Below are positions 18,393 through 33,373 of a stretch of DNA of 64,000 nt, in pieces. The stretch lies in the NCBI GenBank assembly GCA_030248065.1, contig JASAMV010002668.1, positions 1 through 64,000 on the forward strand, read 5' to 3'. This DNA comes from Rhynchonema sp. JSB1_4 (lineage: Eukaryota; Nematoda; Chromadorea; Monhysterida; Xyalidae). Every line of letters starts with the position of its first letter. Position 1 is the stretch's first letter. Below the pieces are notes generated by a model. That model did no database searches. It was not told the origin of the DNA and worked only from the letters and a program-made list of their open reading frames with translations. A program made the position numbers and the translations under genes.

Positions 18393-20057
18393 GGTCGTTC
18401 AACCACAAAGTGGTCATTGAGCCCAAAAATTAGGAAAGTTGAAACATTTCAACTTTTTTGGAAAAATTTCATTGTTTTAGTTTTGGTCATTAATGATGTT
18501 TAAACGACGCCCAGAAACATAAGCGAAGCACAGCAACCAGGTAGCCAAGGAGCAACAATTCTAAATGAACATGGATATTTTTTTGGCTACCTCGAACTAT
18601 TATGGCCAGCAAAAGTATAATATTTTCATTTCTGTAGAAGTTTCCTTCTTTTTAGTCCCTAGTCTTTGTAAGTTGTACGTTGCTTCTGATTTTCACGCGA
18701 TGTAGAGTGTTTTTGAATTAATAGAATGTCCATCGTTGTATGATGTGCACTTTTTTATTTAAACTCTGCTGCGTAAATGTTATCATCCAAAAGAACAACG
18801 AACGAGCGCGAACACGACACACACGACACAAGATGAGAATGAGAGATTTTGATTGACGAAAAACGACGAAAACGGTACCACAATACAGTATGTATACACA
18901 TGCACAAAACTGTAACAATAAATATGTAAAAACAAGAAAAGACGCAAGCACACATGGTGCCCGCGCTTTGCTGTTGCCTGTCGGCTGATGTTTCACATCT
19001 CCGTTGTTGCATATTGATAACGTGACCGAAATCATGCAAATTTCGGGCACGAGAACCCGATCCAAAATGCACTATCCAGAGCACACGCGAATTACACAAG
19101 TCAAATATATCGGTGATGTAGAATCTGTCTGAATGACATGAAGTCACTCACTGGGCACGTGACAGGACAATACAAACACACAATACACAACGGCATAACC
19201 GGGCAACTCTGAAAGCACACAGGCTCAGATTCACACTTGGTGAGTGCTCAAAATTACATGATCGATCCGGGAGACTACTTTTGAACGCTGTTAACAAAGT
19301 GGCAGTGAGCAAGATCGAATGAAGCGATGCGTTTAGGATCTTGGTGGCAGATTGGTGAGCTCGTGACAACACCTTTGCACACTTATAATTACCGAATTTT
19401 GGTGCATTTGTGTGGTAAAAAGCAGTAATTTTTATGTGAAATAATCGCCTCTCAGCCACTCATATGGTATAATTGAATAGTCGCCTCCTAGTGTTTCATA
19501 TTGAGGTTGTGATTGATATCAGATACACAAGATGGTGGTCGCGTATCAAATCTCGCGTAAAAAATGGCGTGATTTTCGTTGCAGATTATAAAAATGAGCT
19601 AAGACGATAGCTGTATTGAGAGCGAGCAATCTTATGGTCAGAAATCATATGCAAAACGCAACACATAAATATAATGTGAATATATAAGACACAAAAACAT
19701 GATTGTGATTGTCATTTTGTTCGATGGTACAGGCACGTTGTAGCAATTGTTCTGGCACGGTCCGTCATCCCAACGACGCTCAGCGAAACAAAAAGTACAC
19801 ATTCGCTTGTGCCACGCAACGCACACGACACGCTTCGAAAGAGTGGTGTGAAAAAAAGAACTCAATCGACGCGCGCGCGTGTGTGCGTGACAAAGCACAA
19901 AAACACGACAATGTAAGAGCGCAAAAAACGTGTGAAAAAACGAACATATAGAAAGCAAGAGTAGAGAGAGAGTGTCCAAGTTTGTGTTTTGTTGTTGTTG
20001 TTTTTGAGAGAGAAATGCGTGGCGAACGATTTCGTGTGTTTTTTTGACCGAAGATGC
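18393..20057. other. Actin 3' flank and intergenic, no supported gene
   Basis: The part next to 20058 is probably the actin 3' untranslated region. Minus-strand ORFs at 18755-19147 and 19148-19459 contain a hydrophobic stretch, but have no family resemblance, splice support or neighbours to back them. Confidence 0.4.
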
Positions 20058-23345
<3,288 letters not shown>

Positions 23346-24001
23346 TTAGGAGGAGGGGTTCGGGGTTATGAACTAGATCTGAAAGAAAGTTGATTGGGAT
23401 TTCCGGACATGAATGCAAAGCGCGATGGGTGGATTCAATTTGAAAGCAATTTTTTGGAAATTTTGATCAAAGGCTTAAACTTAAAGTTTCTGTAGGTGCT
23501 TAAAAGGCATAAACGATGGATCAGGTCCAATAAGAGAACTTAGCTTAGCTCATGAACAACAGTTCAAATTTTAGTTAGAATGTTATCATACGAAAATACA
23601 CGGAAAATTAGGATACAGCACTGCATAGGAACAAAGCATGGTGGTGGGATTTCAACCTGTACTTTATAAGAAGTCTGATACTAATCAGTTAATCCAGTGA
23701 AAGATGAGCGAACTAACCAAGTGAACGCAACAAAGGCCAACAACTGCACCTTCCGACTCTCTGCTCGCACGCAGCACAACACTCAGACGACTCAAGTCAG
23801 CAACTGAAATGAAACAGAATGAATGTCGGGTAACAGCGGTAGACGCGCGAGAGAGAGAAAGTTTTGGTGGCCTTTACGCAGCTGCCTGGGCCTAAGGCAG
23901 GTATAGTACACACCGATCCAGATATTACACAGCGGCTCAGTAGGTATGTAGGTAGGTATTATGCATCAGGTAGCGGCTAGCTCACAGCTACCTATGGTAT
24001 G

Positions 24002-24363
24002 TATAGTCCAGCCACGAACTCATGAGACGACTTATTTTGAAGTTGACTTGAACGGATCCAATAATGTTCCGGTTCCACGTATTTCGGAAATGAAAGAAAG
24101 AGAAACGTATGTATTTTTTAAAAGCACGCTCTCCACCTCGGTGCGTAAAATCCCTTTTGACTCCCAAAACATTTGCGTGTTGAACAACGCTGCTGTTTGC
24201 GTAAGCACGCAACAAATTGAGGTCAGCCAGCTGGAACTTGTCATCATGTCCTCGGCCCAATCTCTTTCTTTTGTTTGCGAAAACCCGTGTTGCCGGCGCA
24301 TTTTTGAATCTGGCCAAGCAAGCTTTAAAAAAAGTCGTCTCATGAGCACGTGGCTGGACTATA
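24002..24363. mobile_element. MITE-1 copy, intergenic
   Basis: The ends TATAGTCCAGCCACGAACTC and GAGCACGTGGCTGGACTATA are better preserved than in the kinase intron copy. The two copies are alike along their length, differing by scattered substitutions. Flanking bases are compatible with TA duplication (TG-TA and TA-CAG). Confidence 0.88.
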
Positions 24364-26937
24364 CAGTATAAACCTAAGTGCGAAACGCGCACGCGCCTGC
24401 AACGGTGTAAAACTAGTAACGGTCGTTGCTGTGGCTGCATTACCCCGATGGGAATTCGTTCCCAGCGAGCTTTTATGTGCTGAGGTTCTGAGAAGCAACA
24501 GGATGGCTCGACAATGCAAGGTTGTGGCCGACAGACGTGTCATTCATCGTATATTATGTTATTCGTTCGCTTTCTGCCTAAGTAAAATGCCAAACATTTT
24601 CAGATCGAGCCCCCGAAATGAAATGAATGTGGTTCGGAACGGAGTGAGGACAATATCCCAAAATGTATCAGTGACCAGTTATGGGTACTGTGACAATTTC
24701 GGGGGCAATTTTTGAAAAGCTGCGGCCGAACGAAGTTTCGGGTAGCTGCTTCTTTTAAAATGTGCTGTGTAAAGACCAGATTACAGAAACGCGCGTTTAT
24801 GGGATGTTGCGCGCGCTGCTACTACTGCGAGTCTATAGGTTCACAATGGTTGGGCCTCTTGTGGCAGCTGCGTGCCCTTTAGATGTACAACTGGATTCAA
24901 AAACCCCACCGCCGGCCGCGAGAGCAGTCAGTCAGAAACCAGCTAAGAAGCAACATTCACCACACCAACCCACACGCCGCTGGGTGCTTCAAGCGAATTG
25001 CGAGTTATTTTAAGTCACCTTGTGTCTGACGAAGAAGCCAGTTGTTGTCTCCTGGCTTGCTGTGTACCCCACCTACATGCTTGCGTACTATACACACACG
25101 CGCAAAGCTACTGGCTTTTGCTGCTGCGCTGTGTACGTTGGCTTCACTCAAACAACCAACCGTTTGAAAAACCTGAGCGCTTCACAACGCACTGTAGTAT
25201 GCTACGGGGAAATGCAACTTTCGCTTTCGCTAATTCTGATATGGTACAAATTATAGTTGCCTGAATCAGAAACTAAAAAGAAAAAAAACAAGAACCAGAA
25301 TGTGCTTTGATGTTACATGACACACAGCGCGTCAATTGTTGTCCCATACGTATTGTCTGTCACACAGCCTAGACTATCATTCGCAGCCTCACAACAAAAT
25401 GTGCTGAAGGTTCAACGTGTGGTGCAATTTTAATTTTCGTGTGATCATTGGTTGGGTTGGTGAAGTCGACCAGATGTGAAGGTGAAATGAACGTCAGCCC
25501 GTTGCAGCTATAGTGGTCAGTTTGGTGGTATTGAAGGTGCTGCCACAAAGCCAAAACACAAACAGTTGATATTATTACAATTCAACAGTGCGTGCACCAT
25601 TCAGGTCAGGTGGCGCCCAGGTACGTATGTACTGCTGTGTTGGTGTTGGCATTTGTATTTCGTGTTCTAAGGCGGACACCAAGAAGTACTAATTTGGGCG
25701 TTAGTTGTGCAGCGAAGAGTTTTGTGGAAGCGCTGCCACACACAGATGTTTACCGTTGAAACGTGGGACAACTGTTGAGCTGTTTGTGTTTTCGGGCCGC
25801 ATTCAGCCATAAGCTGCCTAGTACGATTCGTAGAAATGATAGCGTTGTGTCTTGGTGGTGGCAATGTATACGAATAAGAGTTCGGGTGGCCGGGTGCGCG
25901 TTTCGGTTCAACGTGGCTGCGTGACTCACGTGTGTTGTTTTCGAAAAGGTTCCTACAACGATGAACCGTCAAGCCAGACGATATTGGGATGCTATACGAG
26001 TCGCATTGACTGTGACAAACAGTACTGAAGAATTATCTATTAAACTTGTGCTACTTAGATTTGAGCCATTGCAAAACCAAAGTCGAGACATTTTGCACCG
26101 CGATAACACGCCCGAGGAGGAGTGTCACAATCCTACCATGTAATTTGTGAAAGTTTTTGTGCGTCAATCAGCTTGACACAGCGGGTGGGTGACCTTTTGG
26201 AGAAGTTGGTAAAAATATGAACACTTATGTACGTACCCAGCACAGTATAGCAACTGAGCGTCGTCTGCAAAACTGTTTTTCATAGGCTATGAAAAGAAAC
26301 AGAAATTTAGACTGTGTCCTGCATGGAATTTATGGCTAAAACAGAAATTACTGTGCGATAGTGGGTTATGGTACTCGTATACATCGCAACGTTAGCAAAA
26401 CAGTGCGGGGCAAAAACGGAAATACAAATCATTTCCATTTTTCCTTTTCTTTAATGAACAACGAAACAACACAACATGGCTCAACAGTAACCTGATTCCC
26501 ATCATCAACACCATCCTCTCTCCCACCCAATTTTTCTGTAATTCCCTACAAACACCACATAACACACCAAAACAAGAACCGAATCTTGACAAAATTTTAT
26601 AACGTCGACATCAAAACAGAACGAATACCTGAATAATGAACAAAATGGTCCGTGGCCAGGCGAAAAATCCACCACTACAAAATACTGGAGTTCCATCATC
26701 AGAATCTATTACTCGGTTGGGTTGTTTACAAAATAGGCCTCACGAAAAGCGTCGGCGATTTAGAATATAGCCGCTTTGTAGTGACTTTCAATGTTTTAAA
26801 AACCCAATAATGGAGATCTTTCGGCTCTATCTTAGTTCCAAAGCTGCTGTGACTCTCCTAGCGCACTCCTCATATAACGCATCTTCTTTGGGCAGGTTTC
26901 GATATGTCGCCACAAAGAGGATGAACACATTTACACT
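24364..26937. other. Intergenic, no supported gene
   Basis: Short ORFs at 24762-25013, 25961-26143 and 26636-26770 show no recognised domain or splice context. The last could hold an upstream exon of the PDZ gene, but no donor in a compatible phase was found. Confidence 0.35.
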
Positions 26938-28721
26938 ATGAATACATATCAACATTATCAAACTTTATTTTTCCAAATAAGTTGCAGCTCACAGCACACG
27001 TGTACGCTGGTATGGACGCCGGCCTCGACTCATTTGGGATTGTACGTGCGCGAAATCTGCGATGAAAACGGCGACAAACGCGTGATGATATCGTATGTCG
27101 CGCCCGACAGTGCCGCCTCCATTGCTGGTCAGTTCGTCGTATTCTCAAATTAGCTGTCGACTGCGATCCCATAATTGCAGTCCTCCCACCTTATGGTGAC
27201 ATGATCGGGATCCGCCATTTTGTGTCACCAAAGAATATTCGTTGTTGTAATTTGGAGGTTTAACAACAGATTGACGAGACATTGCATGCAGTAGCTCTGA
27301 AAGTATCAGTACGTAGACAGAGAGTCCAGAGGATGCGTTGTTCTAACTGATTGACTGCAGGCCTGCGACGCGAGGACCGAATTCTACGAATCAACGACAT
27401 CAACAATCCAACGAATAAGGCCGAATGTAAGAGCACGATGGTTGGATCCCTGAAAAACAGCGGTTAGTTTTCGTATTTTCGAAAGTTTTTCTGTGATTTC
27501 AGCGTCGAATTCCCCAGTTTCCCTTGAAATTCAGGCAAATGCGTGGTCGAAGTTGAGCGCCCTCCTCCTTCGGCCGTCAGCAGCGCCGCCGACAGCTCGA
27601 CCAGTGAGTCAGCCATCTCTGAACAGAGTGAGAAACGAACTAGGTGGGCTAAATTTTTAAAAATATTGAGCTGATCGCTGAATAATTAAGGCAAGCCTTT
27701 ATGAAATTTGCAGAAAAGCGGTGTCGCACGGCGGAGTGCTGAACAGAATGAGAGCGAAGTTTGAACCAGTACATAAATCATTCACCTTGAGTATTTTTTC
27801 AAAGAAAACTCAAATACAAAAAACCAATTTTATTCTAAGAAGCGACCATCACCGACCAATAGAATTCAACAATCAATAATCCGCGATCGATCCGAAAAGA
27901 CGGCCGTTGAGAACAGCGAACAATCGGATGAAGTGTCCACCAAATTTCGATCCTCCTGGGAAAGAAGCGAACGAGACGCCGGTGAGGGCGACCTGGACAG
28001 TGGCGGTGGGCCCGGCGCTCGTCAATCAAGACCGATGCAGAAAGGTAATGTTTCAAGCCACACTATAATCTGATTTGATTGCGAAATTGTGACGAGTAGA
28101 GAGAAGAATAAGTCAAATAGGCTCCTTTCCTTTCAGCTGGCGGTAAGAAGAATAAACGTGCACATCACGCGTTTTCCCCAATTCCAATGCCACCGGACGT
28201 ACAACTGATTGTGAAACGGGAACGAGAGTTGTTGCGCACTGGCGGCCATGGTAAGAAAGTATAGAATTGTATAGGCTCCGTATTTTCGTATCAATGGTCT
28301 GTAATTTCAGTCGCTGCGCCACCGATTCTGCTGCGAAAGGGCGAGAACGCGTCGACAACGGATACATCGAGCAAAAGTCACGACAGCGACAGTGATGACG
28401 AGGAGAGCGGCAGTGGTGAAGACCAGCGATCGTCACAGAAATCCATCTCGGCACGTCGTGCGGTGTCCTGGATCAGCGAACACGAACCACCGCATTTTGA
28501 GCACGAGGCATGTCAATCAATAAACGATCGCGATGGATAAATCAATCATTCATTGAATCATTCACCCGTTCAATCAATCGATCAAGCAGCCAACATTGCA
28601 GATCTGCAGCGATGTGCCGGCCGACAAACAATTGAAACAACCACGACGTCGATCTAACAATCCCGAGGTACGAAAGAGAATGGAGGCACAACAGAAATAC
28701 AACATACAACGACGTGGATAA
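26938..28721 (+). CDS. PDZ-domain protein with charged tail
   Basis: One PDZ domain is followed by a low-complexity charged tail. PDZ domains bind the C-termini of partners, often at membranes. Exons: 26938 or 26988-27127, 27361-27462, 27535-27643, 27714-27768, 27840-28044, 28137-28250, 28311-28507, 28602-28721. The PDZ part spans LGLYVREI, the ISYVAPDSAASIAGL turn, REDRILRINDI and VGSLKNSGKCVVEVERP. The rest is acidic and serine-rich, including SDSDDEESGSGEDQ, and ends NIQRRG. The ATG at 26938 is in frame, but an upstream exon spliced to 26988 is possible. Joining the last exon needs a GC donor at 28508. Otherwise the protein stops at about 28540. The specific PDZ family could not be named. 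Confidence 0.75.
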
Positions 28722-28959
28722 ATCGATATTGATGAATGAGTAAGGTGGCGATCGCAGTCATTCACTGATGTTGTACTTAAATTGAATATCACATTGCGAT
28801 TGCTGCCCGAAACTAATGAGTTACACATAATAGCCATAACCCAAATTCCGTAAAATGGACGATACAATAGACCGATACCAAGAACGACCACAACTTGTAC
28901 AATGATCCTGAATTACCATGCTATTCATGGAACAACCCTGATTATTGATTTTAAAGTAA

Positions 28960-29370
28960 AGTTACAATGGTGGCTTTGGTATTTATCATTATTTTCGTTT
29001 TCTGAGGCCGTGGAAATTCGCTGGTATCATGCGGGTTGCGGGCCAGAAGTTCTAATCGTTCCCAACCCGCAACCCGCAAATTCCGACCCGCACGCGTGCC
29101 ATCAACCACCGGAAGTCGTATACCCCGGAAGTGGATCTCTTCCTTTCCAGCTGCAGAACTTGCGGTTGGATCCAGAGACAGAGATGAGGAAAAGAGAAAA
29201 GTTAAACGAAAAATTACGAAAAATTTAGTTTGCTTCGTAAAAACGAGAGATTAGGATCGAGCCATCGAACGAACAAAATTTCGGCCCGGTCCGATTGAAA
29301 GTCCAAAGTCGCGACCCGGCCTTTTTGGGAAACCCTAAGAACTTTGGTGGCGAAGCTTTGAAATCCTGTG
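28960..29370. repeat. Repeat-like intergenic sequence
   Basis: Runs of GCGGGTTGCGGGCC and AACCCGCAACCCGCAAATTC form an imperfect inverted repeat near 29030-29085. CGACCCGGCC words recur near 29315. It is probably the edge of the transposon block. No gene seen. Confidence 0.35.
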
Positions 29371-30354
29371 GTGTATGTAGCTACCCAGGCGGGGCGGCAA
29401 CCTACTGTACCACCCAAAATGCGGGGCGGCAACCTACCTACTGTACCAGCCGAGCTAGGGGGGGGGGTCGTACCACTTGGGGGGTCATCTGGAAACCGAA
29501 ATTTTTTAAGTCTAAATACTGAAGAAAATGTGGCCTAAAATATACTGTCATAAAGAACCGTTCTTTATTTTTCGTGAAAAAAAACCGTTTTTTTCCAAAT
29601 ACTTTTCCAGTACTTAAGAACGTAATTTCGAAAAATATTACAATTTCAGTGCAAAATTTGCTCGAAGTGACGAGAGTGCTCTTGAAGAGTGGTGAAGTCA
29701 GTCGAAAACACTTGGTTCACACCAGTGCTGTGGCTACTTTTGCGGGGCGGGTACCTAGGGTACATAGGTGGAAAAAATCGGGGCGGGTAGGGGGGTAGTG
29801 TACCTGGGATTTTTGGGGGGGGGAAATCTGCCAAAAAAGCCACAGCACTGGTTCACACGCTTTTTGGCCCATTTTGGGCCGGTTAATTTTTGTGCTCGAG
29901 CCAATTTTTCACTGAAATCGAAAAACTCATCAATTTTGCATTACAATTTTTTGGAAAAATTGGAATAAAGTACCGATATTTTTCCGATCAAAAACCGAAA
30001 AGGTACCGACGGAAAAATAAATGGAAAAGTATTCGGGTCTCGGAAAAAACGGTTTTTTTTCGTTTTTTTCCGAAAAAAAACCGGTTTTTTCCGCCTGCCA
30101 GTATAGCCTAAAACACTAATTTCGCGCGCAACGCACGATTTTTCGCCTATTTGCTAACAAATAGCTAATTTTATGCAATTTTAAGCCAAAAATGAATGTT
30201 TTGGGTGAAAAGTTAGGTGGGGCGGCAACCTACCTACTCTACCAGGGGAGGGGCGGCAACCTACCTACTGTACCAGGTGAGGGGCGGCAACCTACCTACT
30301 GTACCTAGGGGGGACCCCCCCCACTCCCCCCCCCCCAGCTACACCATTGCCAAT
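29371..30354. mobile_element. Family-C element with insertions
   Basis: It starts near GTAGCTACCCAGG at about 29379 and ends CAGCTACACCATTG at 30354. The iterated word is GGGGCGGCAACCTACTGTACC, about six times in the two arms (29390-29455 and 30215-30305). The middle holds family-I-like core and the 128-bp family-B element. A worn CGCGCGCAACGCACGA hairpin lies near 30125. Confidence 0.55.
29723..29850. mobile_element. Family-B element, minimal intact copy
   Basis: 128 bp with ends CAGTGCTGTGGCTAC and AGCCACAGCACTG. The flanks are GTTCACAC on both sides (29715-29722, 29851-29858), a perfect 8-bp duplication. It has lost the core and retains only the terminal repeats and the GGGGCGGGTAG words. 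Confidence 0.9.
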
Positions 30355-30488
30355 ACCTACCAATACCCAATACCAATACCGGGTGAAACCCAATACCAAT
30401 ACCCAATACCAGATCAATACCCTGAAGTGCCTGGTATTGGGTTCGGTATTGGGTTGGTATTGGTATTGAGTATTGGGTATTGGGTTGG
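30351..30488. repeat. CCAATACC/GGTATTGG hairpin array
   Basis: The left arm iterates CCAATACC about eight times. The right arm iterates GGTATTGG about eight times in reverse complement, with a short spacer (GAAGTGCC) between. The whole could fold into one long hairpin. It resembles the arms of the surrounding elements without a core. Confidence 0.8.
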
Positions 30489-30756
30489 TCAGTGTAGTTC
30501 CTGGTCCGGAGGGCGAGATACCGTAGCGGACCCCCCGTTTTTTCGGAGGGGGAGATAGTGCACCCCCGGGCCCGGAATAGTGCCCCCCGCAATACAGAAG
30601 GGGTCAGCGATTTAATAGAGGCACCCCCCCGGAATAGAGCAGAGCCCAGCCGCTCCTAACAAAACAAGTGAAGTCCCCTCTAGCAATGGTTTGGCAGGGG
30701 TGGGGGTGGGGGCTCCCCAAGGTACAGTAGGTGGATAGGTTGACGCTCCATCCTGG

Positions 30757-31193
30757 CAGTGGTGTCGTTGGGGGGGGGGGAAGGGGGGGGGTTACCCCCC
30801 CTAGTATCCGGTATCCGGTATCTTGATTTTTTCACCCAGGGGTATCCGGTATCCCGACTTTTTGTCCAGGGGTATCCTGCCCTAAAATTTTTCCGAAAAC
30901 CGTAAAAATCGCCCATTTTTACCTCCAAAATGCTCAAAATCGCTTGCTGGCGCAAGCATAGCCCCCCAAATGACCATTTTTTGCGCTTTCAACACCGATT
31001 TTGCTCAATTTTCCACTAAAAAAAACTGACCTTTTTTGAACAACCCCCCCCTGGGTATCCGAGATTTTTTATTTTAGGGAGCAACCCCCCCCCCTGGTAT
31101 CCGAGATTTTTCATTTTGGGTATCCGGTATCCGAAAATTTTGGATTTTGGGTATCCGGTATCCTGACTTTTTGATTTCCCAACGACACCACTG
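30757..31193. mobile_element. Family-D element with GGTATCC words
   Basis: 437 bp, with ends CAGTGGTGTCGTTGGG and CCCAACGACACCACTG. The flanks are CATCCTGG on both sides (30749-30756, 31194-31201), a perfect 8-bp duplication. The word GGTATCCGGTATCC recurs in the two arms around a core containing AAAATCGCTTGCTGGCGCAA. The twin copy is at 32848-33265. Confidence 0.92.
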
Positions 31194-31201
31194 CATCCTG
31201 G

Positions 31202-31672
31202 TACACTAGCTAGGTCGCCGCCCGGCGGCTGGTACAGTAAGTTGCTATTTTTGGCTCAAAATGGTATAAAATCGGTATTTTTCACTCCAAATAGGCGAAA
31301 AATCGCGCGCCACGCGCGAAATTAGCGTTTTAGAGCACATTTTCATCAAAATTTCGACCTAAAAAATTTTCTTCCCCCCTACCGGCCGGCCGGTACAGTA
31401 GGTAGGTTGCCGCCCCACATTTTTGGTGGTACAGTAGGTTGCCGCCCCGCCTGGGTAGCTACACCACTGCCCTCTAGTGTGTATCAGCGGTGTCGTTGGG
31501 GGGAGGGGGTTACCCCCCCTATTAGGGGGTTCTGTTCCGGGGGGCTCTGCTCTATTATCAGTAACCGCTTTTAGGGGGCTCTATTCTGGGGGACTGTTCG
31601 GGTTTTTACGGTAGACCCCCCCCGTAATACAGCCCTCCAAAAAGGGGTCAGTGAGCTAATAGAGCCCCCACG
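31202..31672. repeat. Family-C and family-E fragments
   Basis: 31202-31469 is a reverse family-C segment ending CCTGGGTAGCTACACCACTG, with GTACAGTAGGTTGCCGCCCC words and the hairpin CGCGCGCCACGCGCG near 31304. 31485-31672 is a mix of GGTGTCGTTGGGG and family-E words (GGGGGCTCTATT, GTAATACAGCCC). Confidence 0.55.
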
Positions 31673-31673
31673 G

Positions 31674-32545
31674 CAGTGTTGGAGGTGGGGGGTTTGGGGG
31701 GGATAGCCCCCCCCCCAGTGTAGTGGCTGGGGGGGATGGGGGGGATTCCCCCCCTAAGGAGTAGGTACCTTGCAACCACCCCTTGAGGGGGGATGGGGGG
31801 AAGGGTAGGTACCTTGCAACCACCCCGGAGGGTACCTTGCAACCATCAATTTATGGTTTTTATAGGCAAAAATGGGTGTTTTTCGACCTTAAAACCCCAA
31901 AAATCGCGCGCTCCGCGCGCAAACCTCCATATCATACGTATTTTAGGCAAATTTTCGGCCAAAATGCAAAAAAGTGCCAATTTTTCGGCCAAATTTGCAG
32001 TATAATGCATGCAAAAAACACCCTTTTTCGGACCTCAGGGGTACCTTGCAGCTTCCCGGAGGCTGGGTAGGGGGGTACCTTGCAACCATCTGGATCCATC
32101 CCCCCCAAGGGTACCTTGCAACCATTTGCCTGCCACTACACTGCCCCCCCCCCAGTACAGTAGGTATCCCCCTCGCCTGGTACAGTAGGTATCCCCCCCG
32201 ATGTTTGGCATGGTACAGTAGGTATCCCCCCGATTTTTACCTCGGTACAGTAGGTATCCCCCCGTGCCAATTTTTGACTAAAATGGCCAAAATTAGTGTA
32301 AAATCAGTGGTTTTTACCTCAAATTACCCAAAATTCGCGCGCTACGCGCGCAAATACTACGTTTTCACACGATTCCACACATAATAAACACATTAAAAAT
32401 TTTCACTCAAAAACCTATCCCCCCAACCCCCCCCCAACCCCCCCTAGGTACATAACCCCCCAGGCCATCGACTCTGGTACAGTAGGTATCCCCCTCTCCG
32501 AGCGCGGTACAGTAGGTATCCCCCTCCAGAGTAACTCCAACACTG
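31674..32545. mobile_element. Family-G element split by family F
   Basis: It begins CAGTGTTGGAG at 31674 and ends CTCCAACACTG at 32545. The flanks CCCCACGG and CCCCCCGG form an 8-bp duplication with one mismatch, inside a family-E element. The word GGTACAGTAGGTATCCCCC recurs at least six times, mostly after 32150. The core contains the hairpin CGCGCGCTACGCGCG near 32336. Confidence 0.75.
31716..32143. mobile_element. Family-F element with GGTACCTTGCAACC words
   Basis: The ends are CAGTGTAGTGGCTGG and GCCACTACACTG. It sits in a C-run, so the flanks are all C and the duplication cannot be proved. The word GGTACCTTGCAACCA occurs about six times in the arms. The core holds CGCGCGCTCCGCGCG near 31904 and TAATGCATGCAAAAAA. 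The diverged relative at 35555-35815 has a different word. Confidence 0.8.
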
Positions 32546-32847
32546 CCCCCCGGAATAGAGCCCCCAATGAAATCCCTACATACACAGTTGTGTATTAAGG
32601 CTTGATAGTTGTGCGCACATGCATGGTACATTTATGCACGTTTGTTGTTCGTGTGGAACATATAATACGCCTCCTATTGATGAATAGGCACGAATAAATG
32701 ACACAGAAGCGAATAAGCCCCCTTCGAATACAGCTTTAGGTGTGGAACAGTTTTTCAGATTCGGTTCAGGTTCAGACTCAGTGAGTTAATAGATCCCCGC
32801 CCCGGAATAGAGCCCCCATAATACGGCCCCCAAAATGGGGTCAGTGT

Positions 32848-33265
32848 CAGTGGTGTCGTTGGGGGGGGGGGGTTGGGGGGTTACCCACCTGGTATGGGGT
32901 ATGGGAAATCGGCCGGGGGTATGGGGTATGGGAAATTTTTCACTTTTGGAACAAGCACCCCTAAGAAATGACTTTTTGACCCTGAGAAGTACCAAAATTG
33001 TCCATTTTTCGTCCAAAAATGTAAAAAATCGCTTACTACCGCAAGAAAACTCTGTTTTAAGCACTTTTTAGACCAATTTTGGCACTTTTAGAAGATTTTT
33101 GGGGTCATTTGTTTTCAAAACCCCCACCCTCGGGTATGGGAAATTTTTGAGGTTTTGGAAAACCCCCATGGTATGGGAAATTTTTGATTTTTGGGGTATG
33201 TATGGGAAATTTCCCGAAAAGTGGGCTGGGTATGGGAAAATTTCGATTTCTCAACGACACCACTG
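32848..33265. mobile_element. Family-D element with GGTATGGGAAAT words
   Basis: 418 bp, with ends CAGTGGTGTCGTTGGG and CAACGACACCACTG. The flanks are GTCAGTGT on both sides (32840-32847, 33266-33273), a perfect 8-bp duplication inside a family-E element. The core matches the copy at 30757-31193 (CCATTTTTCG, AAAATCGCTTACTACCGCAA). Its iterated word is GGTATGGGAAAT instead of GGTATCC. Confidence 0.92.
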
Positions 33266-33373
33266 GTCAGTGTATTAATAGAGTCGCCCATGTATTTAGG
33301 TTTTTACGGTGCGGTGGAGAGGAGGCAATGCTGTAGAGCAATTTTTATTTCAAGGAATTCTGTAAATTTTGAG

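Noticed and set aside
18755..19459. Minus-strand ORFs of 103-130 codons with a hydrophobic stretch
   Set aside because: No family resemblance, no splice structure, no convincing start. They lie in likely actin 3' flank.
24762..26143. Short ORFs in the actin-PDZ interval
   Set aside because: No recognisable domain, compatible splice sites or codon pattern to support them.
26636..26770. 44-codon ORF starting MNKMVRGQAKNPP
   Set aside because: It resembles nothing known and lacks a donor site that would join it to the PDZ gene in phase. Too short to stand alone.
30215..32560. Spaced identical words resembling a CRISPR array
   Set aside because: The words lie within transposon arms, are often inverted on the far side of the core, and spacer lengths are irregular. 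The genome is animal.
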